A stretch of 64,000 nt of DNA, from the NCBI GenBank assembly GCA_013399855.1, contig VXAY01004289.1, positions 310,001 through 374,000 of the forward strand. The letters are read 5' to 3'. The first letter of the stretch is position 1. The number at the start of each line of letters is the position of its first letter. Both the position numbers and the translations under genes were made by a program. Below are positions 14,291 through 28,301 of the stretch, piece after piece. The stretch comes from Oxyruncus cristatus (lineage: Eukaryota > Chordata > Aves > Passeriformes > Cotingidae). The notes below the pieces were generated by a model. That model had not been told where the DNA came from, searched no databases, and worked only from the letters and a program-made list of their open reading frames with translations.

Positions 14291-14313
14291 GCCTTGCCTT
14301 GCCTTGCCTTGCC
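14291..14313. repeat. (GCCTT)n microsatellite
   Basis: Four and a half perfect copies of the pentamer GCCTT are visible in a row. It is a simple repeat, potentially length-variable between individuals. Confidence 0.85.
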
Positions 14314-17300
14314 ATGTCTGCAGCCAAGCAGCAACTTGCAGGTGTGTCAGGAGAGGAAATCTCCACCAAAAAAATCTCCATTAAAAATAAAGCAAAATAA
14401 AAAGGTTCCATTGTAATCCTATTAATGCATCTCCACACAGGTTGGTATCTCCTGAAGAACACTTCCCATTAAAGAAATCAATTCAGTATTCGGCTTTCTT
14501 CCTGTGGTGCATATTGAAGTGGGATTTGACAATGATGGAAAACAGATTTGTGTTAAATACTGCCAATAATGTCTCATAGCTCAAGGTTACAGCTTTTGGT
14601 GAGCGACAGACGCTCGTAATCCAACGCGCGGAAAATACTGCACTCCACTATCAATTATCTGGAGTTATTAGGTTTTAAAATAAACTGCACATCCGGACTT
14701 CAGGCCTCATGTTTATTTCACATTTCTCTTGCAGCTGCTTCAGCCTGTTTGGGGCTTTCTGGTCTGTCTGAGGGCTCTGTGCACAGCTGGCTCTGGCTCC
14801 AGCTCCAGCCTCAGCTCACCCCAAATCCCCACAGGGTGCAGAGCCTGCATCCTTGGTGCCCAGGATTGCAGACCCAGATGGAGTTCAAGGCTCCGGAGAG
14901 GCTTACAGCAGACAGGGGGTTTCTGGAGCCTCTTCTGTTCAGCTAAATACAAGTTGGGGGTTTCAGATTCACCGGTTTAGTTGGGAATTTCAAACAACTG
15001 TTTTCCTTCCTCAGGTTCCTCAGGAGCCCACAGCAAAGCAGTTTCTTTGTGTCCTGAATCCCCATTTTGATGCTTGACAAAAGCTTTCTTCTCTTTGATA
15101 CACAGAAATGAAGCCAAACATTAATGGATTCTTTCCTTTAGCTCAAGAAGGCTCGGGAGCCTTGCAGGGGGGTCAGAAGACCTTATAGAGATTCTTTTTA
15201 CTTTAAGGCTACAGAAGTCTCAGCCAAGAGGAGCTGAGCCCCTGCAAGCTGCTCCATGGAGGAGATGTCTGGGCAGCAGCAGGGAACCACACCAATGTCG
15301 GGGTGCAGGTGCCAGCACTGCCCAGCTGGTACCCTGGGCTGAGAAGGGAGCTCAGTTTCAGCAGTGCCACAGGAAAACTGGGATAGACTGGGAAACACAC
15401 ATCGAGCTGGATTTCAGCTCTTGCTTGGGGTTGCACAGCATTACGTGTCTGCGGAGGAGGAACTGCCACGTGCCAGGGAGCAAAATCAACAGACAGAGTT
15501 GGGGAAACAGAGAGAGAACCGGCGGATTTAGGGACAGGTGGGAAGAGCCAAATGCACACATACCTGGGCAGTGGGGCCAAGGAACCCAGACCCCTAGGTC
15601 CAGATGCCACTGCTGGGCATCTTCCCTGTGGGTTTTTATCCTAATCTGCAAGTTGGTAAAGCCATACAGAAACCCTGTCCCATTTTTGGACTGCATTTTT
15701 GAAGCAGCATTCCCTGGGATGAGGAGTTTGCAGAAGGGAACACGAGGGCAAGCAGAAAGCTGGAGCCAGCCCAGGGGATCATCAACTAGGACACAGCCCA
15801 AACCACAGAGACCTTTGCTGGTCCTACAGAACCCAGGGGAACAGCGAATATTCTTCATCCCTGCCTATCAGCACTTCATTAAGCAATTACAGATCTACAG
15901 ACATTTCTCTTCTATAAAGTGTCCCTGCATCAATGGCAACAGCCTGCAAATATTCTAGTGCCATAAACAGAGTAATTAATCAGGTGCTGTAATGGCAAGA
16001 AATTAACATAAGGAAAACACAGACTGAATATCGGAGAAAGTTTTCTGGAAGCAAACCATGTTAATCAGAGAACTGCCATCCCAAGGAAAGGGGAAAACTG
16101 CATGGCATGAGACAGGTCACAGACTCCTGGCAAATACCCCAGGGGAAATGCACAAATGCTGGCTTGTGAGAGAGGCAGGATGATCCAATATGTGACTTGC
16201 TTTTCCTGACACTCAGAAATCACTGAGCGATTTCTAATGATGATTCACTGCTCTGGGTAAAGGTGCCTTCAGTCACACAGTCTGCTGCCTTGCCACAGGC
16301 TGGGCTTTGCATCAGGGGAGTTATTCCTTTGCAGCAGGTTAACCCCTTACAGCAAGACAACCATGGAGGCTCCACTGTCTTGCGCCATGGTGCCTGTACA
16401 CTGGAGAGCCAGAGGTCCCTACTCCCAGGTGTGCTCTGCTATTGTGACCACAAGAAAAGCTCTCTCTAGCTGTGGCAAAGAAATTAATTCAAAGGGTTGG
16501 GACATGTTTAGTTACTACCAGCTGCTCCCCTCGAGCCTCCGGAAGGCTGTGCCCTGCCTGTCATCACAAAGGAGTTCGAACACAGCAAAGACACTGGCTG
16601 GTTTCACAGCACATGCCAGGAACTTGGTGTAGTAACAAGTGTCATGAGTGCGACTTGTGCAGCTGCACAGCTGGCAAGGTTACCTGTACCTGCCATCAAG
16701 GGGAGCAGCGGCCTCATAGGACATGTCCCCTGAACACTGACAGATAATTTGCTCTGCGCGTCCTGGTGCAAACAGATGTCTCTGTGCAGCAGAGCAGCCA
16801 CCCGAATGCTAAAGCAGCTTGCTCTGGCTCTCCATAAAGATGTTCTATTTGTTCCCAGAAGTTAATCTATAAAGATTTTTAGAGTGTTCAATAACCAGTG
16901 CATGTGTGCAGAGCAGGCTGGAGCAGTGGCTGGGGGCAGCCCCAGTGCAACAAGCACCCAGGCTGAGCCCCGTGCCTGACAGTGGTGACCGTCCCCTGCA
17001 GCTCGGGACTGGGGGCACCACAGTGCTGGAGGGCTAGAGGGCCTGGAACTCTGAGCCCCATGACACTGGGGGCTCTTGGCACCGAGGGGACCATCGGGGA
17101 ACGTGGGCAGCACTAAGCCAGGCCAGCAGTGGTGGGGGTTCTCAGGGCACACGAAGTCCTGCTTGCACAGACTGTGGCTGGGGGCACACCAAGCCCCACT
17201 GGCACCGGGACTCCTGCACACCTGTCCTGAGCCACAGGCAGGACAGCCGTGAGGAACAAGGGGAAGTTTAGCTTCAAACTGGCAGGCAGATTAGCAGGGA

Positions 17301-18317
17301 GAGGGGTGCTCAATGTCAAGAAACTGGAAAACCATTTCATTTGTGCTGTGCAAACAGCATGATGCCGGGCTGTGCTGCCAGTGGGGATGGCCCCTGCTGA
17401 ATGGAACAAGCCCGTTTCTACAGAGCACGGAGTGCAACCAGTCCCAGAGTGGCTGCTGGAAAACTGGGTGTCTGTGCACAGGCGCAGATAACGTCTTGTT
17501 ACCCTCACAGAGCTCCCTCAGGCCCTTTCCTGGGGCCCTTGTTATGCACTGTGCTGGCTCCCAGAGCCAGGGCTGGTGTGAGCCCTGAGAGCTGCTTTCG
17601 ACCTATGCTGCCCATCAGTCTTGGAGCACATGGTGCTCCAACAAAGGCAGGATAGGAGCATTTCAGGAAAGCACCCCAGATCCCAGCAAACCCCCTTCCC
17701 CCATCTGAGAAGAATTTCCATATTCATGAGCCTTATCGCTCCCCTCAAGCTGCTGTGTGAACGTAGCAATTCAAAAAGCAGCACCACACAAAGACAGATT
17801 TTGAGGCCGTTGGGGGAATCAGAAACAGAGTTTCTCAGACTCCCTTGCCCTGCACCTGTCCGGACAGATTTGAGCAGTGTTCCAGCACCAGTGGTCCCCA
17901 GGCAGTGACTCAGTCCCAGCAAGGCCGGCACAGGTCAGATGTTGCGGCACTGTCCATCACGTGGCAGCAGCAGGGTCAGTCCTGGCACTGCCCATGACAT
18001 GGGGAACTCAGATATCCCTCGGGCACCGCATGTTCGAGGGCTGCTCCCACAGTGGGGGGAGGGTGGGAGTGGGCTCCCATGAAGTGTTGGATTCAGCGGC
18101 TGCCGCTGATTGAGGTGGAGCTGGGCAAGCCTCCAGGCTGCCATATCACCAGCTACAAGCCACTGCCACCAGCTGGCCTGTGGCTGGCTCCCGGGCTGGG
18201 GTGGACATGCTCAAGGTGGCCACGAAGCCTCTGCTGCCACCCGCTCTCAGCCCTGCTGCTCTCGGCCCTGCCAAGTGTTGAGTCTGGCATTTTATTAAAG
18301 AGAGCCATTATCATTTG
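14314..18317. other. Intron interior, no gene seen
   Basis: AT-rich patches lie at about 14375-14700 (including AATCCAACGCGCGG at 14618, an odd CpG cluster in AT-rich context) and at 15880-16060. Nothing coding or repetitive was recognised in the remainder. Confidence 0.55.
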
Positions 18318-18332
18318 AAAAAAAAAAAAAAA
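18318..18332. repeat. A15 homopolymer
   Basis: Fifteen consecutive A on the plus strand. No retroposed gene or SINE body is recognisable immediately upstream, so I read it as a simple homopolymer rather than a poly(A) tail. Confidence 0.9.
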
Positions 18333-21300
18333 CATTCCAGACTGTGTCAGTGCTTATCCTTGTCTGACTCCACAAAGCTCACTGAGCTTTTATCTCCTGC
18401 AGACTAGATTACAGTAATGCCTCAAAGCTGGGTTCCCCTTGCCAGGAGGGCTGATTACCAGCCCTCAGCCCCATGGGCAGCACAGAGCATGCCCACTGTG
18501 CCCACTGTCAACCGAGCACCTTGCCCGGGGCTGCTCCTGTTGCGTCTCCCTCTTGAAAAGATCTGGAAAGCAGAGTGCTCTGGGTCACCAGCACTAACGA
18601 GTGCTCAGCACAGTCAGTGCTCCCCTTGCCTCCATCACCCCAGCTGCAAGGCACTGCCCCGCAGAGCTGGGCAGCCATTTCTGCTTCCACACAGAGTTTG
18701 CCTCTGGTAGAGGAGCCCTGGGAGTCCCATCCCTGCCTTCACATGGCTCCAAGGAGGGCAGCTACTCTAACGGCATTCAGTCCCTGCTCGTCCTCGTCCC
18801 TTGCTGCAGGTGCCATCACACCTGGCACTGCTGGGTGGAACCACTCTGGCACTGGTGGGGCCAAACATGCTCCCTGCACGGGGTAAAGCTGCCCAGGCAG
18901 TGATTGCCAGAAATGTCTTCCTCCCAGGAAAAGTCCAAAATGCCACTTACATGTTCAGGCAGTGACCCCAGCCTGGAGCAATGCTCTTGGACCATGCCAA
19001 GGGACTGAGTCGCAACTGGCCAGGTAGCAGCAGGGGAGCAGGGGACTGGGGCTGCTGCCGAGACCGGCACTCCCAGCAATTCAGCATGCTGTGCCATCAG
19101 CTCCCTTTCCCACCACGTGCCAGCTCCTGCTGCTCTCCCTGCACCGTTCTGCTGCAGGCTAAATTAAGTATTTCTAATAAACCCATGTTTAAATTACCAA
19201 CCCAGGCAGAGGCCAGCTGATTTGAGGGCTTCTCACTACATTAGCTTTACTGCAGTCAGCACTGGGCCAGGCAAAGCCCTCGCCTGCACACCCATGATCA
19301 GCTGGAATGGGGTCCTGCAGCCCCCCTTCCTCTGCCAGGTGGGACCTCAGCCATGTCCCTGGGCCTAGGGACTTGCCACATGCCCAACCACTCCTCAGCC
19401 CTGGGAAAGCAAGAGCAAATGCCTTGCCTGGTCTGTGCCAATGATGGAGAAGATGTTCCAGGCAACAGGGAGATAGGGACAAGCCGGCAACCCCTGCTGA
19501 GGACTTGCAGATCCCATTTTGGGGTAAGAGGAATGACAATACGCACCAAGGACAGCAAGTGAATTTACAGCCAGTGCTGCCTCATGAGCAGATGTCTGCA
19601 ACAGGCAGGTGCAGCCAGCAGAATCTGCAGAGGCAGCTGCAGGGACAGGGAACATACCATGGGGAAGAGGTTGAAGCGCCCAGGTAGGACTTACCCTGCA
19701 GCCCAGGGTGTCCCAGCTTCACTGGCCTGAGCCCAGAGAGGTGAAGCACAAACCCTCACAGGCAGCAGGTTCATTCCAGCACTCTGCAGTCAGTGTCTGA
19801 GCTCAGCTGGCTCCCCCCACAACTTAACTCTTCCCAGATGGCTTTTATCTTTAAACTACTGTACAGCAATACAAAAAGACAACAATAATTTAAGATCCTC
19901 TTTGAATGCAGGCTAATATCAATTCACTCTGCTTGCCGAGGGATGGCACTTTCCCTTTTTTATATAGCCTCTCTGATTTTTCTAGCGTATGCAGATAATC
20001 TCAAACTCCTCATAAATGCAGCCATAAACTTTCCTCCTTCTGCCCCCTCGGAAGTGCATAAAACCAGTGGGATAACCAGCATCGTCCCAGGAGGCCTCTG
20101 AGGAGGCAACAGCTAAAACAGGGCACAGCAGCCAGACAGGTCTCAGGGGGAGCTCCCAGAGCTGGCACCATTGCTCACCCCTCGCCAGCCTGGGCAGAGA
20201 GGGGAGGGCAAGCGCAGAGCAAGGGAGCCTAGATCTCTGCACATTGAGAGTCTCTCCACATCCAGGCCAGCTGCCTGGGAAGGTCTCCCCAAAAAATGGT
20301 CCTGGCCAGGGTATGCTGGGGAGTGGGACCTCCGGGCACAAAGGGCTGCCAGCCTGATATCAGCTCCTGGTCCCTCTCAAAGCCTGCCTGGCTCACACAG
20401 ACACCTCTTGGGTGGAAGGCTGGAAGGAATTCCTCCTTACAGACCTGCCAAGAGTGGTTTTCTTGTCCTTCTGAAAAAGGTTTGAAATATAAAATGCTCT
20501 TCCTGTATGGACGAAAGAGCAACATCTTGGAAAACATTATGCTCTCTCAGTAAGTTACTTGGAGTCTGTGGAAAGGCAGCCTTCCCAGATTTCAGCCCTA
20601 TTAATTTTGGTTTTTCTACATGCTAGGCCTGAATTAAGCCTTCGTGTTCTGACTCATTTTCCAGCCTGTTCACCAGCGCAGCTGAGAGAAGGTGTTCTGT
20701 CAACAATGGAACTTTTCCCCCAAAACACTTTAAAATCTGAAGGTTCATCCAAATCAACTTTAGTTTGCAAACTGTTTATGTTTTGACTTAGCAGCTTTTC
20801 TTGTGGCAAAAAGAATGGTTAAGAGAAACGCTCCCAGGCATCTCTGCTTGCAGATTCTGGGAGAGCAAAGGGGGCTGGCACACAGCTCTGATTCTCAGCC
20901 AATTTCTCCAGCACCGGATTATAAGCATCCTTCCTCCTCTTGCTGGAGTGCAGACAAAAACTGCATGTTCTTGTGAAAGCCTCCAGCCATAAAGACGACA
21001 AGATGGTGTGATGTTTAACAGAGCACGGTCTCCTGGCTATGGCTCTGTGTCCCTGGGGTCACACATCGGCAGCTCAGGCCCTTGCTGGGCGCCATCACAC
21101 TTGGATACCCATGGTGTGGGGTACGTCTCTGACTGAGAAGGTGCCACTGTGGACATCAGAGTGCATCATCCCCAGAGAGGAGGGGACCTTTCCAGGGGGG
21201 CAAATTACCAAAAGCCCCTTCCCTGGCAGCAGAAACCTCCAGCAGCCGCTGGCTGCTCTTTCTCAGCTCTTTGCTGAGACTGAGAATGAAAATGAGCACT

Positions 21301-24179
21301 TGCATTTCCCCTTGGCCTGTGACAGTGAACCTACTGGAGGAACATCTCATACTGCTGAAAAGGTGCTGGAAAGTTGCTGGCACACGGGGGGCCTGGGCTC
21401 AGTGCCCACCTGGCTCCAAGATGCCTGGTCAAGTCTGACAGGAAGACTTCAGGCTGTGTAGGTTTCCTTGGCCACAGGTTCCCCTCCCTGCTCTGGGGCC
21501 ACCCGGGGCTGTAGGTGCAGTACTGTGTGTGCACCTCCTCCACCAAACCTTTCCCAGTCTGCTCCCCACCAAGAAGCAGCATTGAGTTTTTCTAGGAGTC
21601 ATCTCATTCCAGGTGCCTCCATCCTGCAGATGACAAATCACTGCCTGAACGGACGGGTTGCACAGCATGTCCCTGGTTGAGTTGAGATTTCACCCAGAAC
21701 CACATCCCCAAGAGTTATTATCAGTTTCATTAGATTAATGATTGCAGAACCACCAGCAGCATCACAGATGAGGCCTTTGTGTTTGCATTCCCGTACAGTA
21801 GCACCAGTTGCATGGTTTTGCTTAAATCAGGACAAGAGACTGACTGGAGACTGACACAGTGAGCCGTGACTTCTTGCTGGCTCCAGCAGCAGGGAGACAG
21901 ATTTATGATGCCTAAAAGACACCAACTGGACTGGGAAATGGACAGAAATCTTGGTCTGTGCATAATGACACATAGGACTTTAACACCCTGCATGCTGTAA
22001 ACTTCCCAGTTTATTCTCAGATTAGGCTGGTGGTAGAACCCCCACTCATACAGTGGGGTGAGGAAAGCAAACTAAAAAACATCCGCTCACTGCCTAGTCT
22101 GTCATCTGTGCTGCTAATAGTCATGAGCAGAGCACATGGTAGGCCTGCTGAGATAAAAGGAAGCTAAGAGATTGTTTGTACCATTAATACATCTCGTGAT
22201 AAATGATGTGTAAAGTTTTACTGCAAGGTCTTAAGGAGGCTGTGAGCATGGAACACCAGCTGGGGGAATGCCAACATGGGGGAAGGATTGAGAGGCAAAT
22301 CTAGGGAGGCTGGGGAAGGGCTGGGAGCAGCCTGAGCCCAGAGAAGATGAGGGAAGGTTTCTTCCCTCTCCTCCAGGTCCGTGCGATTTCCCAAAGGCAG
22401 ATGCAAGGCACTGAGATCTAATGGATGCTGGATGAGGAAGGCTGGGGCATCACATCCACTCTGGAGAGGTGGAATTGAAGACACCTGTGACAGCTGAAAT
22501 ACTGAGGCAGCAACGTCTAATCCTGGTGGCTAAATATGCTCCTAGTGGGCTTTCTTGCTTTACCTCTTTCAATATTTTTCCTACACTATGACCCAGTGCT
22601 ACATGGAATAAAGCAATTTTTCAAAATGGTGCTTTGTCCTCAGCCCAAGGCTGCTGAGAAGCAAATGGCAGGTCACCATGACCTGGTGTCTGGTAAGCTG
22701 GAGTGAGCCAGACACTGCCTCTGGCCACAGTCTGTGTTTGAGCCTCTCAGCACCACTCCTGGAACAAATCCCCAGGTCCCTGAGAAGGTGCTGCCCACCC
22801 ACATCTGTTCTCTGTGCTGCATCCATCAGTACCCGACTGTGCCATGCAAATCCTGATGCTGAAGGCACACTTGTGACTGGGGGCACTGCGAGCCCCTCTT
22901 CCCTGCCAGGGCTTTGAGATTCCCAAAGCAGAGGACTGATGCCATGACTATCTCAGAAATACCATGCAGACATGAAAATTGGGCAAATGATAAAATGGAG
23001 ATGACTTTTCAGGAGCAGAGAGATTGAATAAAAAAACCAAAGCATCAAACTATGCAGTTTATGCACAGGAAAGATGCATCTTGACAGGAACTAATATTTT
23101 ATGTGGAGCAAATAACTCAGTAGTAACAGATTTGCACATTTAAAGATGTGATATTAGGAAGAAAGTCCTGGTTTTCCCTAGTTCTCATCAGAATCCGTGA
23201 CATAAACAACCTCCTCAGTCGGCTCTCAGTGCTGCCTTGTATTCCAACACCCTCCTCTTCCCTGACCTTCTCCTTCCTCCAGGTGGGAGCTGCCACACTG
23301 GGATGGGCCTGTGGCTCCCGCTCTCCAATGTGGAGGAAAGAGGACCTTCTCCCAACATCCAACAGACAACACTGTGTGTGGACTTCGGGTGCAGAAGAGC
23401 CCGTCCTGCATGCTCCGATCCCCCCGTCGCACCAGGGGCTGCCCTGAGCCCACTCCCTGTGCCAGGGGCTGTTCTTGGCACAGGGGATGCTCCTAAGCTC
23501 CACAGCATCAGTGATTTATGCTTGTGTGGTTACTGTGCATAGAGACAGTTTGAGCCCACCCCAGAGGAAGACAACGTGTTGAGGGAGCGTGAAAACAATG
23601 GCCATCATGGTAGGACCAGCTGCAGAGGGACGCGGAGCTGGGACCTCCAGGTCATCCCACACTCTGCCACAAGGCCACCAGAACGCCTTTTACCCAGTGT
23701 GCCTCAGCAGCTCCCAGCGCTGCCTGTGCCAGACCATCTGTCTGTACTCCCCATCTCTCTCTGCCACAGCCAGAGATTTGCACAATCGAGCCCATTTAAC
23801 TGGCACTGGAATCTTCCTACCTGGTGTGAGGCTCTAAGCCTTATCTGCATTTAGGAATTGCACTAAGCCAGCAGATCTCCTGCATATTTGCTCTTTGAAA
23901 GCCTGCTCTGAGGAGCTCTGGCAGGAGGGCCACATAAAGGGAAAGGCCCACAGCTCTAGCCCACATATAAAGCTCTGCACCATACAAGACATTTTGATAT
24001 TTTATGCCAGCATTTGGCACTGCTCCAGAAGAGCTCCGAGTTATCTTAAGCTTTACAAATGCAAAGCTAAAGCATTAGCAGGGGAATTGCTCCTAAGTCA
24101 AGGGTTAGAGGCGCACAGCAAAAAGGGTTCTTAAAGGGTGGTCTCCCACTGGCTTTGGGGGATAAATGCATATTTACCA
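18333..24179. other. Intron interior, no gene seen
   Basis: Mixed-composition sequence. An AT-rich patch at about 19830-19990 (TTTATCTTTAAACTAC and CAATAATTTAAG words) is a weak conserved-element candidate. No exon or repeat family recognised. Confidence 0.55.
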
Positions 24180-24189
24180 CCCCCCCCCC
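24180..24189. repeat. C10 homopolymer
   Basis: Ten consecutive C on the plus strand, followed by GGG. Length may be unreliable in short-read assemblies. Confidence 0.85.
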
Positions 24190-27100
24190 GGGCAAACGGC
24201 AACGTTCCCCAGCACTAAGCTGAAGGGCTTTACTGAAACACTCCAGCAAACCTCCAGGCTATTAAGTACATAAAAGCACCAAAAAGTAAAAATGTATTTT
24301 AAACTGTGGTGATTAATTATGATGATGGATGGGGACAAAAATCTGGTTCTGCTCCCTCCTTTGCACAGACACAGAAGCAGTTCTGAGCAGAGGAACTGGA
24401 GGGGGTCAGAACACGATGTCACTCGGGGGGGTTGCTCTGTTCAGTGCAGACAACAGCAGGACACAACGGCAGCCACCAAAAACATGCCAGAGGCTTCTGC
24501 CCGCACTGGCACTGCTAGAAAGGGGCAAGGGAATCGGATCTGCACCTGCGCCCACCCTGGGCTACCCGTTTTGCCAGAGTGGATAGTGGGAGCTGAGGAG
24601 CTAAAATAGCTAGTCTTGAAATAATCTTGAAGGAGAGAAGCAAGGCAGCTGCTCAAAGCCTTATGCCAGCCTGGAGCCGAATCTCACTCCAGGAAGGGTG
24701 CTGCAGCAAAGGGGACCCTGCGTCTGATCAGTGAGCTCAGTCAAGAGCTGGAGCATTGAAACAGCGACAGCAAAAGAACTGGGAAACAGAAAACAGGAAA
24801 GAGCAAATGGCTTCTAAACAGTGGCAATGTTCCGCTATGGAGGAGGACTAGGGCTGGAAAGGGAGGATTAGCCAGCTATAAATACAAGCAGTGCTGAGTT
24901 AAAAGGCTAATTAGAATAGCAAAAAGAAATACAGCAGTACTTTTCAGAGACGGTTTTGACTAACAAAGAGTTTTTCAAATCTGTTTGCAGGAGTGAATAT
25001 GAAAGAGAAAATTGGATTCCTATGAAATGATTTCAAGAATTGGAGGAGGAAAGAGGTAATGGCAGATCTCTTCAACAACTAGCCAGGCTCACTGACATCT
25101 TCATCTGCTGCAAAGGCAGAGAGAAAGCCAACAGGTCTCAGTTTTCATGTCTTAGGAGAAAAAAAAGAGTCGGGGACAAAGGATGGTTTGTGCAGAGATG
25201 GGGCACAAAGGGAGAGGCCAGATGTTCTTCTCCAGGCAGCCTGGAGAGAAGTGACCAGTCTAATTGCTCCAGGTTGAACTGGAGCTGTAATGTGGGGGTG
25301 TCATCAGACCTCTCTGCAGCTGGAGGAGAAGGACTGGCATCCCCAGAGCTCATGCTGAAGTAAACAGATGAGGATAAATGGGATGACTTTTATTCTTCAT
25401 CTGTTCATGATATCACTGGTGCCTGCTGTGACTAGAGCCACAGGTCACAATGACATCAGGCCATTAACGGGACAAAAGGGTGACAACTGGGATGATTCGA
25501 AAAGCAGAAACAGGGCAGGGGGGAAGAGGTGCTTAGGAGGAGCAGACACAGAGTGCTGCTGTCTCCTCCCTGGCAGACAGCACGGGCTGGCTCTCCGTGA
25601 ACCTGCCCGTGGCAGTGGGCAGACAGGGACAGCGTGGTGGCTGGGGAAAGGGCTGGCTGGCTGGGAACTCTCTGAAATTAAACTAATTGCATTGCCTAGT
25701 AAATCACAACAGCAGCTATGATACTTTGCTCTTCTCCAAGGATGCAGAGTGGCTTTATGAGCATTAATTAACTCCGACTCACACAACACGCCTGCGAGGC
25801 AGGTACAATTAGATCCATGGAGAGGGAAGTCTGAAGCCCCAGGTCCCACGGCCTGGCAGCGCGAGGGCGATGCACACAACCAGGGTCTGCACGGGACCAG
25901 CCCCCTCCCTGGGGTGTAATTACAGCCCAGGAGATTCCACTCTAATTAACCATCCCATCTCCCTGTGCACTCACACCCATACTCATCATGGCTTTCTAGA
26001 ACAGACAAAAGGCAAAACCACGAAGAGTTTTGCTAATAAATAGCCACCAGCAGCAGCCCTGCCACCTGGCCAGGCCCAGCAGAATACATCTGTCCTCATC
26101 CCATGACCCTCTGTTCCTCTGCTCCCACCTGGCACACCCACCTCACGCAGCCCATGGGGCCCTGCAGCTCCATGTCAGTCTGCTCCCACACCTGGGTGTG
26201 CTGGGCATGAGGCAGCCCCGGAGGCATGGGACAGGGCATGTAGGTCCCAGATACTCTGAGTGCTTGGCTCTGTGTCCCTGTCCTCTCCCCTCTGAGATCC
26301 ATGGGATGCCATCCAGCACAGTGCCTGTGCTCCAGGCAGTGCTCCTTGTGCTGTGGAACAAGCAGAGGAGAAGCAGAAAAATCCACAGACATGCACCTAA
26401 ATAAAATATTTTAAAGTGAATTTCCCATGAGGTGCCAGCAGCTCTTTAATATTGTGCTGCCTTTCCTGGCTGATCATGTTGTCACTCCAGCTGGCGGGAG
26501 AGTGGCTGCCAGCTGCCTACGGGAAAAGGAAGACAGGAACATCTCATCTCGCTTGGGAGATCTACACTGGCTCATCCTCCTGCATCGTTCTTAACTCTAC
26601 AAACAAATGGCTTCTTGCAGCAGGAGCATGAAAGCAGCAAGAGGGTCAGCAACACACCTATGCCGCATGGATCCCTGTGCTGTCCCCAGTGGGGAGTGGG
26701 GTGGAAGGTCCCAGCCATGAGGTACACACAGGGTCTTGCTCAGGAATGAAGAGCTTTTCTGGTCCCACAGGGGTGGAACAGCATGGAGCCTTTTACATCC
26801 CTTCAGCTGTGCCCCACTGGCCTGCCAGGACACTCCCCCGTCCCTGGAGATCTCACCCTCCCTCCAGCAGCCAGTGGGATGCAAAGGATAAAGCCACATA
26901 GCTTTATCCTTTGGCAGCCTCTGCTGAGTGCCTGGCCGGCCTCTGTCCTGGTCCTGAGACTGAGGACATTTGAGATTGGAGAAACACCAGAGGCATTGGG
27001 GAGCACTACTGCGTGCACACAGGGACACCCTGTCCTGTATCCCTGACCCATGGTCCCTGTGGGATGGCAGGAACCTGGGCTTGGTGACCTGCCTCACAGT

Positions 27101-28090
27101 GACCACTCACGAGGTGCTATGCCCTCCCCACTGCTCCAGTCAGTACCACCACCGCAGAGGTGGAGGCTGTGGTACAGAGCAGGGACAGCTGCTGCGAATG
27201 TCCCTGTAACAGCAGGAGTCACCTCCGCTGGACAGAAGAGCTCTGTGCCCTTTGGCAAAGCCAATGTGGCTGAGCTGCAAAAACTCACCAGGTCAAAGCT
27301 GGCCAGCTGCAATTTGCACTTTCTGTGCATTGGGAAGAAATAGTTATTTCCCTTAATTACATCTTAAATGCCAAATAAATGCCCTGTCTTCTATGGTAAT
27401 TGCAATGTCAGTGGTGATTAATGCCCACTCTGCACACCGAGAACCTGCACCACATCTGCAAACCACAATAACCTGCACCCCGAGTGCCCCAGCCTCACGC
27501 AGCCATTCTGTCCCCAGCTTGTGCATGGTTGCAGTGGGCACCGGCTGACAGAGCTGCTCTGCACCCGTGCCAGGAGCCATGGCTAAGCCAAACTCACAGC
27601 CTTGCCCCAGAGGCTGCTCTTTGTCCCCTGGGGGGTGCAGCACCCAGGCCCATCTGTCCCAGAGGCTCCTTGAAGCTGCTCGTGCCCCGGCCAAGAGACC
27701 CATCACAGTGCTGATCAATACCAGGCTGAACATCGACACTGATCCTCCAGCCGATCTCCTGTCCCAGTGGCAGCATAGCCCTTCTCCCAGGAATTTGCCA
27801 CTGGTACCTGTACCCACCGACAGTGTGGGAACAGGGGTGGCCAGGGCTGAGCCGCACTCCCTTGGCTGTTGCTGCTCCTGAGGGGCAGCCACCAGGGAGA
27901 GGGAAAGGCTTTCAGGTTTAGCTTTATATGTATATAAGGATCTCAAACAGTGACACTTGCTAATTACAGTTTAGAAAACAACAAAAGGAAGTTCTAGAGA
28001 AAAGCTCAGCATTTAGTCTCCCCCCCTCCCTTTTTTTCCTTATTTAAAAGAAATCATCTTTTAAGCATTAAAAAACTCCCCAGTGCTGCT
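24190..28090. other. Intron interior, no gene seen
   Basis: No coding sequence supported. An AT-rich patch at about 25675-25790 contains CTAATTGCATTGCC and GCATTAATTAACTCC. A perfect hairpin at 26882-26913 is listed separately. Confidence 0.55.
26882..26913. repeat. Perfect 13-bp inverted repeat (hairpin)
   Basis: The arms CAAAGGATAAAGC (26882-26894) and GCTTTATCCTTTG (26901-26913) are exact reverse complements around the 6-base spacer CACATA. One further bulged G would allow extra pairing outside. The arms contain GGATAA, a GATA-factor-like word, in both orientations. The stem is too short for a typical pre-microRNA. Confidence 0.8.
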
Positions 28091-28272
28091 GATACAAATG
28101 CATTGTAACCTTGAATTACATGAAGCAGGGCTGGCTTTCATTATTTATTAGCAAGATCAATTAGAATATTCTGTTTGCAGAAGAATATAATCCAATATGT
28201 ACTTCAAGCACTAACAGCTAAATATATGCTTATTTAAAAATCAATCTAAAAGTCAAGGTTTCCTTTGTAAAT
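28091..28272. promoter_or_regulatory. AT-rich island (candidate conserved non-coding element)
   Basis: A long run of unique AT-rich sequence with words such as CAATTAGAATATTC, AAATATATGCTTATTT and AAAAATCAATC. It is distinct from the GC-richer flanks and has no repeat identity. Regulatory role is inference from composition. Confidence 0.3.
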
Positions 28273-28286
28273 CCTTACTACAGATT

Positions 28287-28301
28287 AAAAAAAAAAAAAA
28301 A
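28287..28301. repeat. A15 homopolymer
   Basis: Fifteen consecutive A on the plus strand, just after the AT-rich island. No retroposon body recognised next to it. Confidence 0.9.

Noticed and set aside
18318..18332. A15 as the tail of a retroposed gene
   Set aside because: No coding or SINE-like body upstream and no target-site duplications visible.
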